This document shows positions 29,166-36,250 of a stretch of 38,671 bases of DNA, one piece after another (positions within the stretch are counted from its first letter, which is position 1; the number at the start of each line of letters is the position of its first letter). Under the pieces are notes generated by a model. That model was not told the origin of the DNA. It worked only from the letters and a program-made list of their open reading frames with translations, and searched no databases. Both the position numbers and the translations under genes were made by a program. The stretch is from a virus. The stretch lies in IMG/VR virus record IMGVR_UViG_3300046810_000225, positions 1 to 38,671 of that record; one strand, written 5' to 3'.

Positions 29166-30577
29166 ATGAACTCCACTGTCTGGTTGAGCGCGTCGTCGCG
29201 CAGGACGCTGCTATTGTTGATGGCCGACTGGCGCAGCAGGGTGGTGGCCGCGCTGGTGCTATGCAGCGTCCCGGCGTTTCGGGCAATGCTGGCGAGCAGC
29301 GCCGTTACTTGGCCATGGACGCTGGCCGCGCGCATGATCGTGTAGCCGATCACCACCGGTGGCGGGGCCAGCAGGCCTTGGCGGATGGTGGGTGCATAGC
29401 CGGTCAGGGTGAGCGTGCTCGCACTCGGCTGCACGCTCTGGTGGGCGCTGCGGGTGACGGTGGGCGCGAACCCGGTCAAGGTCAGTGCGCCCGGTCCCGG
29501 CACCTTGCTGCTCGATCCGGTCTGGTTCAGGGTCGGCGCAAAGCCGGTGAACGCAAGCGACCCGGCCGATGGTGTTACCGACTGGTTCCCGGTGCGCGCC
29601 ACCGTGGGCGCGAAGCCGGTCAGCGTGAACGCGCCCGCGCTTGGCGTCACGCCTTGGTTGGCAGTGCGGGCCACGCCCGGGGCAAAGCCGGCGAAGGCCA
29701 TGCCTCCCGCGCCCGACGTCACTGTCTGGGTGGTGCTCTGGGTCAGGGTCGGCGCGTAGCCGGTCACGGCCAATGCCCCGGCGTTCGGGGTCAGGCTGGT
29801 GATGGTGCCGCTGGCCGCTTCTGCCACCAGCAGGCGCGGGGCGCTGGCGAACAGCTGCCACGGGTTGGCGCTCAGGCTCGCCACCTCGGCATCGCTCAAG
29901 GTGCGCTTGAAGATCAGCACGATGCTGACGTAGGCCCCCGAGAGCTGCTGGCCCGCCTGGTTGCCGCCGCCGCGCGAGCCGATGGCGAACTGGTCAGTGT
30001 CGTTCGGGAACGATCCCGTCAGCGCGGCGCTGTTCTTCAGGATGCCGTCGACGTACAGCTTGGCAGTGACCTTGTCATAGGTGCCGCACAGGGGCACCGG
30101 GCGACCCCGGTACGGGTCCAAGCCGCCGCCCACGGAAGCCGCCGGCACCAACACCGCATTGCCGCCCGCCAAGCCGCCAGTACCAAACGCGAACTGCTGG
30201 TTGGCGCTGCTGATCGACAGCGAATAGTCCCAGTTCGACTGGACCCGGCCGCACACGAAGTTCGACACGCTGCTGGTGTCGGGAATGAACACTTCCGCGA
30301 ACAGGGTTTGGTTGCTCAGTCCGTTAAAGCTGAGGTCGGGCCGGGTGCCGAAGCTGATATCACCGTTGCCGGCAAACTTGCGCCCGATCCGGCCCGCGAA
30401 CGCTTGATTGGCAGGGCGCGTGCCTTCGGTGCTGCCGGATTTGCCGGTGACGAGGTCGATGTCGCCCGCCGACGCCACCCATGCCAACGCCAGGCTCCTG
30501 GCCAGCGGGTGCGACCAGTCGAGCCGCACCGCCTGCTGCGGCTGCCGGGTGCGGCGGGTGACGAACGGCAGGGGCAT
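29162..30577 (-). CDS. LamG-domain virion surface protein with six 24-residue repeats, 471 aa
   Basis: Residues about 15-245 form a concanavalin-A/LamG-like sandwich (GLSNQTLFAEVFIPDTSS, LCGTYDKVTAKLYVDGIL). They end in the SLSANPWQLF motif that commonly closes such domains in phage proteins. Residues 261-401 are six tandem 24-residue repeats with the core G-x-F/L-x-x-T-G-F/Y-A-P-T. The last 70 residues are helical (VHGQVTALLASIARNAG). It is probably a glycan-binding decoration or side fibre. The repeat number could vary between isolates. The start directly follows the upstream stop (TAAATG) with little ribosome site. Confidence 0.82.
   Translation of the reverse strand: MPLPFVTRRTRQPQQAVRLDWSHPLARSLALAWVASAGDIDLVTGKSGSTEGTRPANQAFAGRIGRKFAGNGDISFGTRPDLSFNGLSNQTLFAEVFIPDTSSVSNFVCGRVQSNWDYSLSISSANQQFAFGTGGLAGGNAVLVPAASVGGGLDPYRGRPVPLCGTYDKVTAKLYVDGILKNSAALTGSFPNDTDQFAIGSRGGGNQAGQQLSGAYVSIVLIFKRTLSDAEVASLSANPWQLFASAPRLLVAEAASGTITSLTPNAGALAVTGYAPTLTQSTTQTVTSGAGGMAFAGFAPGVARTANQGVTPSAGAFTLTGFAPTVARTGNQSVTPSAGSLAFTGFAPTLNQTGSSSKVPGPGALTLTGFAPTVTRSAHQSVQPSASTLTLTGYAPTIRQGLLAPPPVVIGYTIMRAASVHGQVTALLASIARNAGTLHSTSAATTLLRQSAINNSSVLRDDALNQTVEFI
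29375..29797 (-). repeat. Six tandem 72-bp coding repeats
   Basis: The repeats encode units such as TPSAGAFTLTGFAPTVARTG and TPSAGSLAFTGFAPTLNQTG. They are diverged at DNA level but keep a 24-codon period. The unit predicts three short strands plus a Pro turn, so the array is probably a rigid beta-stalk. Confidence 0.85.
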
Positions 30578-31096
30578 TTAGACCGTCTGCGCCTGGATGC
30601 GCTCGTACTGGAAATCGTGGTTGCCGGCGGTCGAATTCAGCGCGGCCCCGGTGTTGTGCACCACGAACAGCCCCCAGAATTTCGGCATCGCACCGAACAG
30701 GCTGGCAATGCTGACCGGGGCGAACGGGTAGGCCACGTTCGAGGTGGCGCTGACCACGATGGACGCCACCAAGCGCAGCGCCGACGCCTTGATGCCGGCA
30801 TTCGTCACGGTCTCGTTCGAGTCGGTGCCGTCGAACACGTCGGGGTAGGTCGGCGTGCCGGCCGCGGTCTTGTAGCTGGCATAGGCCCACACCTCGATGG
30901 TGGTGTTCACGGTCGGCGTGGTGCCGGTCGTGATCACCCCGGACACCAGATGGTCGAGGTCGAGGTTGGTCGTGTTGTCGACCGCATTCGATTCACGTCC
31001 GGCCAGCAGGTTGGTGTCGGACGCCAGCGACGCTACGCCGAGGGTCAGCGCAACGCTGCTGGTGGCCGGGTATTGGGTCTTGAAGGTGGCGGCCAT
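30578..31096 (-). CDS. Beta-rich virion protein, 172 aa
   Basis: A Thr/Ala/Ser/Val-rich protein (KTQYPATSSVALTLGVASLA, DHLVSGVITTGTTPTVNTTI, MPKFWGLFVVHNTGAALNS) of a type seen among small phage virion proteins. SIASLFGAMPKFWGLFVVHN suggests a jelly-roll or decoration fold. It is part of the surface module upstream of the LamG protein. Function is unproven. Confidence 0.7.
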   Translation of the reverse strand: MAATFKTQYPATSSVALTLGVASLASDTNLLAGRESNAVDNTTNLDLDHLVSGVITTGTTPTVNTTIEVWAYASYKTAAGTPTYPDVFDGTDSNETVTNAGIKASALRLVASIVVSATSNVAYPFAPVSIASLFGAMPKFWGLFVVHNTGAALNSTAGNHDFQYERIQAQTV

Positions 31097-31099
31097 GGC

Positions 31100-31399
31100 T
31101 TACCCCAGCGCGATCAGGTTCGGGATCACCGAGTTGACCTGATACTGGATTTCGGCGTCGGTGGCTGCGCCGGGGTTGACCGCAATCGTCGGATTGCGCA
31201 GCACCTGCATCGCGACCTGGCGCGGCGTCACCGTGGCCTTGTCCTGCAACACCACGTTGGCCCAGTCGGCGCGCTGCTGGTGGTGGTCGGTCAGCGGCGA
31301 CTCGGCCATGATGTCCTGCGCGGCGGTCCACAGGGCGACCTGGCAGCGGCCCTGGAACAGCGGATCGTTGGCGGCGTTGTAAATGTCGGCGTAGGCCAT
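31100..31399 (-). CDS. Small virion-module protein, 99 aa
   Basis: A helical protein (ADIYNAANDPLFQGRCQVAL, DWANVVLQDKATVTPRQVAM) resembling small proteins that accompany phage head or decoration genes. The N-terminal pattern A-D-I-Y-x-A-A-N-D-P-x-F is conserved-looking. AAGGAC precedes the ATG. It may be a chaperone or a connector for the module, but its role is unknown. Confidence 0.7.
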   Translation of the reverse strand: MAYADIYNAANDPLFQGRCQVALWTAAQDIMAESPLTDHHQQRADWANVVLQDKATVTPRQVAMQVLRNPTIAVNPGAATDAEIQYQVNSVIPNLIALG

Positions 31400-31408
31400 C
31401 GGCGGTCC

Positions 31409-31876
31409 TTATGGGGTATGGGTGGCGGCCACGATCCCGCTGGCGTTCGGCGTGATGGTCAGCGTGTTGCCGGTGGTGGTGGCGGGCACGTCGGCCGGGG
31501 TGCTGTCGCCGAGGAAGTAGCCGACCAGCGGGTCGACCTTGCCGTTCAGGGTGCCGGACACGCGCAGCACGGCGGTGCGCCAGGCCGGAATCGAGCCACC
31601 CGATGCGGTCCACGAGGTCGGGTCGCCAGTGAACTTGACCGTGCCGGCCGCCAGCGTCACCGCATCGTTGGCCAGGGTGGCGCCGCCGGCCGTGTAGCCG
31701 TTGGCGGTGGCCAGTTCGTTGGTCAGGTCGGCGTACACTTCGTGGGTCGCCACGCCCGGCGTGTAGGCGCTGGTGTGCAAGGTCCACTTGAAGGTGTTGG
31801 CCGGGTCCAAGAGGTGGGTGGCGTTGACGACATTCAGCAACGCCTTGTCGAACATGGTGAAGGTGCCAGCGGCCAT
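31409..31876 (-). CDS. First late gene: beta-rich virion protein, 155 aa
   Basis: The sequence (FTMFDKALLNVVNATHLLDP, TFKWTLHTSAYTPGVATHEV, SWTASGGSIPAWRTAVLRVS) is typical of a family of phage surface proteins. These begin with a short helix followed by a beta domain containing W-T-x-S-G-G. The ATG at 31876 has GGGGAA upstream. It is the first cistron of the late operon, directly after the operator-bearing promoter. Confidence 0.75.
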   Translation of the reverse strand: MAAGTFTMFDKALLNVVNATHLLDPANTFKWTLHTSAYTPGVATHEVYADLTNELATANGYTAGGATLANDAVTLAAGTVKFTGDPTSWTASGGSIPAWRTAVLRVSGTLNGKVDPLVGYFLGDSTPADVPATTTGNTLTITPNASGIVAATHTP

Positions 31877-31890
31877 CGGATTCCCCGTGA

Positions 31891-31913
31891 TTGATCTTGC
31901 GCAAAATGTATCA
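31891..31913 (-). promoter_or_regulatory. Late promoter with operator-like site 5
   Basis: On the minus strand an extended -10, TGATACATT (31905-31913), is followed at once by TTGCGCAAGATCAA (31891-31904), a copy of the 14-bp motif over the predicted start point. No good -35 is seen; the region upstream is the preceding operon's terminator. Confidence 0.55.
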
Positions 31914-31920
31914 CGGTGGA

Positions 31921-31949
31921 AAGAAAAACGCCAGCGGATGAGGCTGGCG
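31921..31949 (-). terminator. Intrinsic terminator of the second leftward operon
   Basis: A perfect 7-bp stem (CGCCAGC/GCTGGCG, 7-base loop) is followed on the minus strand by TTTTTCTT. It separates early replication genes from the late operon, whose promoter begins 8 bp further on. Confidence 0.85.
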
Positions 31950-32021
31950 GAGGGTACTGCATGGCGCATCCGGCGCGGCTGATACCCCGGAGATACCGGG
32001 TAAGGGAGCCGCTTCCATGAC

Positions 32022-32225
32022 CTATGCGCCTGCCGGGCATTTCCGTGTCACCGGCTGCGGCGAGTGTTCAACGTGGTGGCCGGCGCTGATCCCGGCTTGC
32101 CGCTTCCTCGTCGTCGGCGGCTCATTCATTAGCGCATCAGCCTGCGCATTCACCACACGACTGGCGACTGGTGTAGAAGCCTTACAGAACGGACTACACC
32201 CGAACTGAACGCCATCAATCGCCAT
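32022..32225 (-). CDS. Doubtful small gene, 67 aa
   Basis: This frame is codirectional with the operon and fills the space before the terminator, which favours coding. Its residues include three cysteines and a His-rich part (GISAGHHVEHSPQPVTRKC). However, no ribosome site precedes the ATG and a similar-length frame exists on the other strand (32017-32208). It may instead be untranslated leader or a structured RNA. Confidence 0.3.
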   Translation of the reverse strand: MAIDGVQFGCSPFCKASTPVASRVVNAQADALMNEPPTTRKRQAGISAGHHVEHSPQPVTRKCPAGA

Positions 32226-32274
32226 GCGTATGGTGACTGGTTACGCCAGTCAGGCGGCTGCGTTAATTCTGCCC

Positions 32275-32379
32275 TTATTTCTGTTTCTGATCAACATCTT
32301 TCGGTGCCGGGATGAGCGGCCAGCGACAGGTTTCTGGCCGGTGGCCGGAGCCGCCGCAGCGCGGGCATTCGTGCGTCAT
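32275..32379 (-). CDS. Zinc-knuckle micro-protein, 34 aa
   Basis: The peptide starts MTHECPRCGGSGHRPETC, a C-x2-C-x9-C arrangement with a histidine, like half of a DnaJ-type zinc knuckle. Its ATG overlaps the stop of the membrane-protein gene (ATGA), which supports translation. Function is unknown. Confidence 0.6.
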   Translation of the reverse strand: MTHECPRCGGSGHRPETCRWPLIPAPKDVDQKQK

Positions 32380-32531
32380 GCGGTCACCGTGCCGATGATG
32401 GCAACCGCGATGATGATCAGCCACAACGGGATCAGCCAGGCCCATGCCGTGCCGGAATACTGGTCAACTGGGCAATCGCGTCCTTGGCGCGGGCAATCTC
32501 CTGAGCCATTGCAGCATTCGTCGCGCTTCAT
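32376..32531 (-). CDS. Small Cys-rich single-pass membrane protein, 51 aa
   Basis: Four cysteines lie in the first 20 residues (ECCNGSGDCPRQGRDCP), followed by one hydrophobic helix (AWAWLIPLWLIIIAVAIIGT). The ATG overlaps the stop of the HTH/coiled-coil gene. An early membrane peptide of unknown role. Confidence 0.7.
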   Translation of the reverse strand: MKRDECCNGSGDCPRQGRDCPVDQYSGTAWAWLIPLWLIIIAVAIIGTVTA

Positions 32532-32770
32532 GCGCCTCCCTTGGCCTTGGCCTTGAGCTGGTCGATCTGGACGCCCAATTTTGCACGCTTCTGTTCCAGT
32601 TTGGCAATCTCGGCGTGCAGCTCGTGGCGCTCGGCCGCTGCCAGGTTGACCAGTCGCCGGCACTCGGGGTCGCGGCTGATCGTGCTCTTGTCGGCCCCGC
32701 TCAGGCGCGCGGCGTCGGCCGGCTTCCTGCCCTGCCGGATCAGGTCGCGGGCGGCTTGGATTTTGCTCAT
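32528..32770 (-). CDS. Small HTH plus coiled-coil protein, 80 aa
   Basis: Residues 1-35 contain a helix-turn-helix of resolvase/terminase style (ARDLIRQGRKPADAARLSGA, DKSTISRD). The rest is a Lys/Glu/Leu coiled coil (IAKLEQKRAKLGVQIDQLKA). It could be a transcription regulator or, given its location next to the late operon, a late-gene activator. The ATG overlaps the preceding stop. Confidence 0.75.
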   Translation of the reverse strand: MSKIQAARDLIRQGRKPADAARLSGADKSTISRDPECRRLVNLAAAERHELHAEIAKLEQKRAKLGVQIDQLKAKAKGGA

Positions 32771-32997
32771 GGGTTTGCTATTCCTTTCTGCTTCATCGTC
32801 TCGTCGGCAATCGCCAGCAGGCGCCCCAGGTTGAGCGAGCGAAAGTGGATGCTGGCCGCCAGGTGCCCGGTCGGGGTATCCGGGTACGGGTGGGTTTCGT
32901 GGATGCCGCCGCCGAAGATCGCCACCTTCGGGCCGGACAGCACCACGCCGAAGCGGTGGGCTCCGCTCATGAACAGTTTGCAGCTGGCATCAAACAT
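32767..32997 (-). CDS. Hypothetical protein, 76 aa
   Basis: A compact mixed alpha/beta protein (AHRFGVVLSGPKVAIFGGGI, then a polar loop HETHPYPDTPTG). CAGGAG precedes the ATG. The stop overlaps the HTH gene start. No family is recognised. Confidence 0.72.
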   Translation of the reverse strand: MFDASCKLFMSGAHRFGVVLSGPKVAIFGGGIHETHPYPDTPTGHLAASIHFRSLNLGRLLAIADETMKQKGIANP

Positions 32998-33037
32998 GGT
33001 GGCTCCTGTGGCCCGCCGAAGCGGGCGCGGGGTGGTG

Positions 33038-33280
33038 TTAGGTGAATTGTTTGACGGTGTTGGTATCGGCCATCAAGGCGACACGGTTGCCCAATTCGTC
33101 CTTGTAGATCGCGAGTACGTCTTTAACGACACGGATGCAATGCATGTCGAACCCTTTGCCCGACACCATTAGCGGGTGCTTGGCCGGCAGGGCGGCATCG
33201 ATGCGGCTGGCGCCGTTCGACTTGGCGACTTTGACGAAATCCACGATCAGCATTTCTTGTTTTGCGGTTACCTTTGCCAT
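33038..33280 (-). CDS. Hypothetical protein, 80 aa
   Basis: A basic N-terminus (MAKVTAKQEMLIVDFVKVAK) leads to a small alpha/beta domain (VSGKGFDMHCIRVVKDVLAI). I chose the ATG at 33280, which has GGAGAAAA upstream. No family is recognised. It lies between the zinc-type protein and the 76-aa protein in the early operon. Confidence 0.72.
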   Translation of the reverse strand: MAKVTAKQEMLIVDFVKVAKSNGASRIDAALPAKHPLMVSGKGFDMHCIRVVKDVLAIYKDELGNRVALMADTNTVKQFT

Positions 33281-33353
33281 GATCTTTTCTCCAGTTCTCG
33301 CCGCGCCCAGTGCGCTGCCCATGAACGTACTATCCGCTCATTGCACAACTCTG

Positions 33354-33584
33354 TCAACGACTTTCTGCACTTTGTTGCGTCTTTTGTTGCGCCATCCACC
33401 GCCCCCGCGCCTGCCGCTCGGCCAGCGGCGCGCGGTCGTACGCGATGCAGTACGGGCCATCCCAGCGCACGAACGGCTCCACCGGGCCGCGCTCGCCGTC
33501 GAAGCCGTGGCAGGGCGCGAGGCCGTGGGTGGCCTGCTGGTAGGCGTAGTGGCGGCACTCGCCGCAGGTGGCGCCCCGGCTCAT
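33354..33584 (-). CDS. Four-cysteine small phage protein, 76 aa
   Basis: The N-terminal ATCGECRHYAYQQATHG plus downstream C residues (APCHGF, GPYCIAY) form a C-x2-C...C...C zinc-site pattern. That pattern is common in small phage proteins described only as hypothetical. The ATG overlaps the stop of the PAPS-reductase-like gene, so the two are coupled and may act together. Confidence 0.72.
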   Translation of the reverse strand: MSRGATCGECRHYAYQQATHGLAPCHGFDGERGPVEPFVRWDGPYCIAYDRAPLAERQARGRWMAQQKTQQSAESR

Positions 33585-34336
33585 GCTGAATATTCCTGCT
33601 CGGCCATCTCGCAAAAGAATGAACATGAGGGCAGCTTTTCGTTTCGGCGCGCTTCGCCGGCTGGAAGCGCGCGCAAGGAAAAGCGCTCATTCGTTTTGCG
33701 GTCCAGATGCAGATTTGCGCCGGGGCCGATTTCTTCCTGGACCCGCGCCAATTCCTCGAATTGTTCGGGGAAGTCCTCGCGGATCGTCCGCCAATACCCC
33801 ATGCCGCCCTTGACGCAGCCGATACAGTTGGCATTGTCATAGCCCATGCGGTACATCAGCGGCAATTCAATTCCGGCCCGCAGCACCATGGCCTTGCAGT
33901 CTTCCTTGCCCAGCCCGGCGTCGATGAGCGGCGCAATCATGGGGCGGTCGGGGTTGCGCTCGCGGAAATCGTCGGCGCGGTCCGCCTCCTCTGCGGTAAA
34001 CCCGAACACGATCACATCGCCTGGGCGTTCCAATTGCGAGAGCAGCCGACGCTTGAGGATTTTCGTGCAGGGCGCCCCGCGCGGCCCCTTCATGAACCGC
34101 TCACGTCGGAACACTTCCACGGTGGAGGCGTTGTATTTTTCATCACGCAACACAGTAATTGGTCGGCCAAACCATTGCTCGCATTCCGCAAGAAAGCGGC
34201 GGTTGTCGTCATGCTCTTGTTGAATAAATGCGTTGACGATCAACACTTCATGCGTTGCCGTATATTTTGCAAGCGTCAGCTTCGTCGCCACCGCCGATGC
34301 TGCACCACATGAAAATTGACAGATCATCCGTTCCAA
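33581..34336 (-). CDS. PAPS-reductase-like (PP-loop) protein, 251 aa
   Basis: The family is the adenine-nucleotide alpha-hydrolase/PAPS reductase superfamily. The PP-loop is FSCGAASAVA (8-17), with Cys in place of the second Gly of the usual SGGxxS. C90 (GAPCTK), C171/C174 (NCIGCVKGG) and C238/C242 suggest a possible iron-sulfur or zinc site. Phages often carry such proteins; roles proposed include sulfur transfer and nucleotide chemistry, and none is established here. I keep the TTG at 34336, which has AGGGG at ideal distance; an ATG nine bases later is also possible. Confidence 0.8.
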   Translation of the reverse strand: MERMICQFSCGAASAVATKLTLAKYTATHEVLIVNAFIQQEHDDNRRFLAECEQWFGRPITVLRDEKYNASTVEVFRRERFMKGPRGAPCTKILKRRLLSQLERPGDVIVFGFTAEEADRADDFRERNPDRPMIAPLIDAGLGKEDCKAMVLRAGIELPLMYRMGYDNANCIGCVKGGMGYWRTIREDFPEQFEELARVQEEIGPGANLHLDRKTNERFSLRALPAGEARRNEKLPSCSFFCEMAEQEYSA

Positions 34337-34354
34337 AGTATTCCCCTGTTGTCG

Positions 34355-34519
34355 TTATTGTTGCGCCGCTTCCTCGGCCGCTTCCCGTGCTAGGCTGCCC
34401 GCCAGCAGCAAGTCGCGGCTGACCTCCAGCAGCTTGGCGCGGTGGGCGTGGATGCTCATCTTGGCCTGCTCGGTGGCGATGGGCTGGTGCGGCTCTTGGT
34501 CGGTCTCGGGCTTATTCAT
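34355..34519 (-). CDS. Small helical protein, 54 aa
   Basis: A polar start (NKPETDQEPHQPIATEQAKM) is followed by one long amphipathic helix (HRAKLLEVSRDLLLAGSLAR, EAAEEAAQQ). AGGGAG precedes the ATG, which overlaps the end of the preceding gene by 8 bp. No family is recognised. Confidence 0.68.
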   Translation of the reverse strand: MNKPETDQEPHQPIATEQAKMSIHAHRAKLLEVSRDLLLAGSLAREAAEEAAQQ

Positions 34520-34661
34520 GGGTGTCTCCCTTGTTGTGGTGGTAGGTGAAAAACAGCATCAGCCCCAGCCCCAGCGCGCACAGCGCCAGCCCGAAGGCCG
34601 GGTCGAGCACCAGTTCGGCGCTGAGGATGGCAAGGGCGAGCAGGAGCAGGGCGGTACTCAT
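34512..34661 (-). CDS. Two-helix small membrane protein, 49 aa
   Basis: Two hydrophobic helices (ALLLLALAILSAELVL and GLALCALGLGLMLFF) are followed by a polar His-rich tail (TYHHNKGDTHE). The ATG overlaps the DnaC-like stop (ATGA). It is made early with replication proteins, so a role in holding replication at the membrane is conceivable but unsupported. Confidence 0.72.
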   Translation of the reverse strand: MSTALLLLALAILSAELVLDPAFGLALCALGLGLMLFFTYHHNKGDTHE

Positions 34662-35440
34662 TTCGCGCTTCCACGGTGCGAATCCCAATCGAACGTCACC
34701 CACAGCCCGCCCTCGCGCAGCCGGTCGAAGCTGCGGTCGCCAAGGAACTGTTTCATGCCAGCCTTGTTCTGGTTGGTCAGCAGGATCATGGGCATCATGT
34801 CGCGGTAACGTTTGTCGATGATGTCAAACAGCGTGACCTGCTCGGCATCGGTGCCGTATTGCACGCCAACCTCATCGAGAATCAGAAGGCCGAGTGAGGA
34901 CAGCATGTCGAGCACTTCGGTTTCGGTTTTCTCCGCGCCCTTGCGCCAGGTGTCGCGCACCATCCGCACCGCATCAATCGCGGAGGTGTAGAGCGCCGTC
35001 CGGCTTGCCATCACCGCCAGCGCAATCGCAATCGCAAGGTGGCTCTTGCCGGTGCCCGGCAGGCCGGAGAACACGATCACCGTTCCCTTGCGCATGTGCT
35101 CGTCGTAGTTCTGTGCGAACTCCATGGCAATCGCCAACGCCCTTTCCTTGGCGTCGGTATCGGCCACGAAGCTGGCGAAATCCTTGCTGCGGTAGCGGAA
35201 CGGGATGCCGGCACGATTGATGCGCGCTTCCATGCGTTCCTGCTCGCGCCGCGCCACCTGCGCCGCCTCTTCCTCGGCCCGTTTTGCCGACGCTGCGGCC
35301 TCGCATGCCGGACAGCCGCGCCAGTGCGTGTTGCGCATCATCTTGATGCCCATGCTGACGTAATCGCCGTGCTGCTCGCAATGGGCGGGCTTTTCCAGTT
35401 GCTCAATCAAGCCGCACGCGGGTTTAAAACCGTCCGTCAT
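34658..35440 (-). CDS. DnaC-like helicase loader ATPase, 260 aa
   Basis: An AAA+ protein of the DnaC/DnaI type that would load the host replicative helicase. Walker A is GLPGTGKS (126-133) and Walker B is LLILDEVG (185-192). A sensor-like ILLTNQN follows at about 219-225. The N-terminal part has C21, C43 and C46 (CPAC), a likely zinc site, and a charged helix. It overlaps the DUF1376 gene by 17 bp. The pair corresponds to lambda O and P in function. No phage helicase or polymerase is present, so host enzymes are required. Confidence 0.9.
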   Translation of the reverse strand: MTDGFKPACGLIEQLEKPAHCEQHGDYVSMGIKMMRNTHWRGCPACEAAASAKRAEEEAAQVARREQERMEARINRAGIPFRYRSKDFASFVADTDAKERALAIAMEFAQNYDEHMRKGTVIVFSGLPGTGKSHLAIAIALAVMASRTALYTSAIDAVRMVRDTWRKGAEKTETEVLDMLSSLGLLILDEVGVQYGTDAEQVTLFDIIDKRYRDMMPMILLTNQNKAGMKQFLGDRSFDRLREGGLWVTFDWDSHRGSAK

Positions 35441-36215
35441 CGCTTACCCCTTCCTGATAATCCAGTTGATCGAATCCGCTGTGGCGCGATGGCTTGGCAG
35501 GCTGATCCGCGCGCCGTCCAGCCGCTTGGCTGGCCACCCATGCAGCCTCAAATCCCTGCCAGCCACGCGAGCAGCACAACTGCAAGGCGGCTTCCAGCGT
35601 CAAGCCGGCCTTGACCGCTTCGGCGGCAATCTTGTCCATCGCGGTTTTGGTAACAGCTGCCCGCTTCTGCTTGCGCAGTGCCTTGAAGTCGGCAACCACC
35701 TGAGCATCCACTCCGGGGAACAACACAGCATCGCCGCAAGGCGGTGCGCTCGGTTTTTCTTTGGTTACTGGTTTATGGTTATTGGTTATTGGTTCTTGGT
35801 TAGCTTGTGATCCGGTTCCTATCGGGTTCCCGCTGGCAACCGGATAGGAACCCACGGATAACCCGCTGGGTTTTTCTGGGTTATTTTTAACTGGCCTGCC
35901 GCCTTTGCCGCCGTTGACTTTGGCGATCACGGCCTTCTTGCGGTAGTCGGCAATCTCGACGTCGCAGCGCTCGTTGCGATAGCCATCTTCGGCCAGCGTG
36001 AACTTGAGCAACAGAATCGAGGCGACTATCTCGCGGTCACCATCCCGACGCGCGCCGACCATCGCACAAATCTTGTCGAGGTTATCGGGAAACGGCCCTT
36101 CGGTGTCGTAATACACGTCGAGCATGTCGCGGTATATCCAGCGCTCCTGGGCCGTCATGTTGAACGTCCCAGAGCGGAAATCACCGATATGGAAAGGGTA
36201 GTAGTTCACCGGCAA
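35424..36215 (-). CDS. DUF1376 replication initiation protein, 263 aa
   Basis: The first about 90 residues are the DUF1376 domain (VNYYPFHIGDFRSGTFNMTA, RWIYRDMLDVYYDTEGPFPD), found at the start of phage replication initiators. A Pro/Asn-rich linker (NPIGTGSQANQEPITNNHKP) joins a C-terminal helical part (LTLEAALQLCCSRGWQGFEA). That part ends near the DnaC gene and is a likely interaction region. The start is non-ATG, either TTG at 36215 or GTG at 36209, with a poor ribosome site and a potential hairpin over it. Translation is probably regulated (see 36208-36250). The origin may lie in the linker-coding region, which contains repeated TTATTGGTT-like sequence at 35760-35805. Confidence 0.87.
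   Translation of the reverse strand: MPVNYYPFHIGDFRSGTFNMTAQERWIYRDMLDVYYDTEGPFPDNLDKICAMVGARRDGDREIVASILLLKFTLAEDGYRNERCDVEIADYRKKAVIAKVNGGKGGRPVKNNPEKPSGLSVGSYPVASGNPIGTGSQANQEPITNNHKPVTKEKPSAPPCGDAVLFPGVDAQVVADFKALRKQKRAAVTKTAMDKIAAEAVKAGLTLEAALQLCCSRGWQGFEAAWVASQAAGRRADQPAKPSRHSGFDQLDYQEGVSDDGRF
35757..35806. repeat. AT-rich GGTTATTGGTT-type repeats inside the DUF1376 gene (possible origin)
   Basis: The linker-coding segment contains several near-copies of GGTTAYTGGTTT / GGTTATTGGTTATTGGTTC in an otherwise GC-rich genome. In lambda-type phages the origin lies inside the initiator gene in a comparable linker. Identification as an origin is by analogy only. Confidence 0.4.
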
Positions 36216-36250
36216 AGCACTTTCTGAAGAGGCCGGTTAGTAAGACCGGC
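36208..36250 (-). promoter_or_regulatory. Possible translational attenuator over the DUF1376 start
   Basis: On the mRNA three complementary hexamers occur in order: GCCGGT (36250-36245), ACCGGC (36237-36232) and GCCGGT (36213-36208). Arm 2 can pair with arm 1 (7-base loop) or with arm 3, which overlaps the TTG/GTG start codons. The stop codon of a 30-codon leader frame (36237-36239) falls in the arm 1/arm 2 hairpin. The two folds are mutually exclusive. Confidence 0.4.

Noticed and set aside
29261-31894. An 877-codon plus-strand frame opposite the surface module
   Set aside because: Low-complexity Arg/Gly/His-rich mirror of GC-rich genes; no ribosome site or family motif.
31960-32050. A possible tRNA-like fold near the ACCCCGG/CCGGGT repeat
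   Set aside because: No cloverleaf with a TTC-type T-arm and acceptor stem could be drawn.
32017-32208. Plus-strand 63-codon frame opposite the doubtful 67-aa gene
   Set aside because: It has no ribosome site and runs against the direction of the operon.
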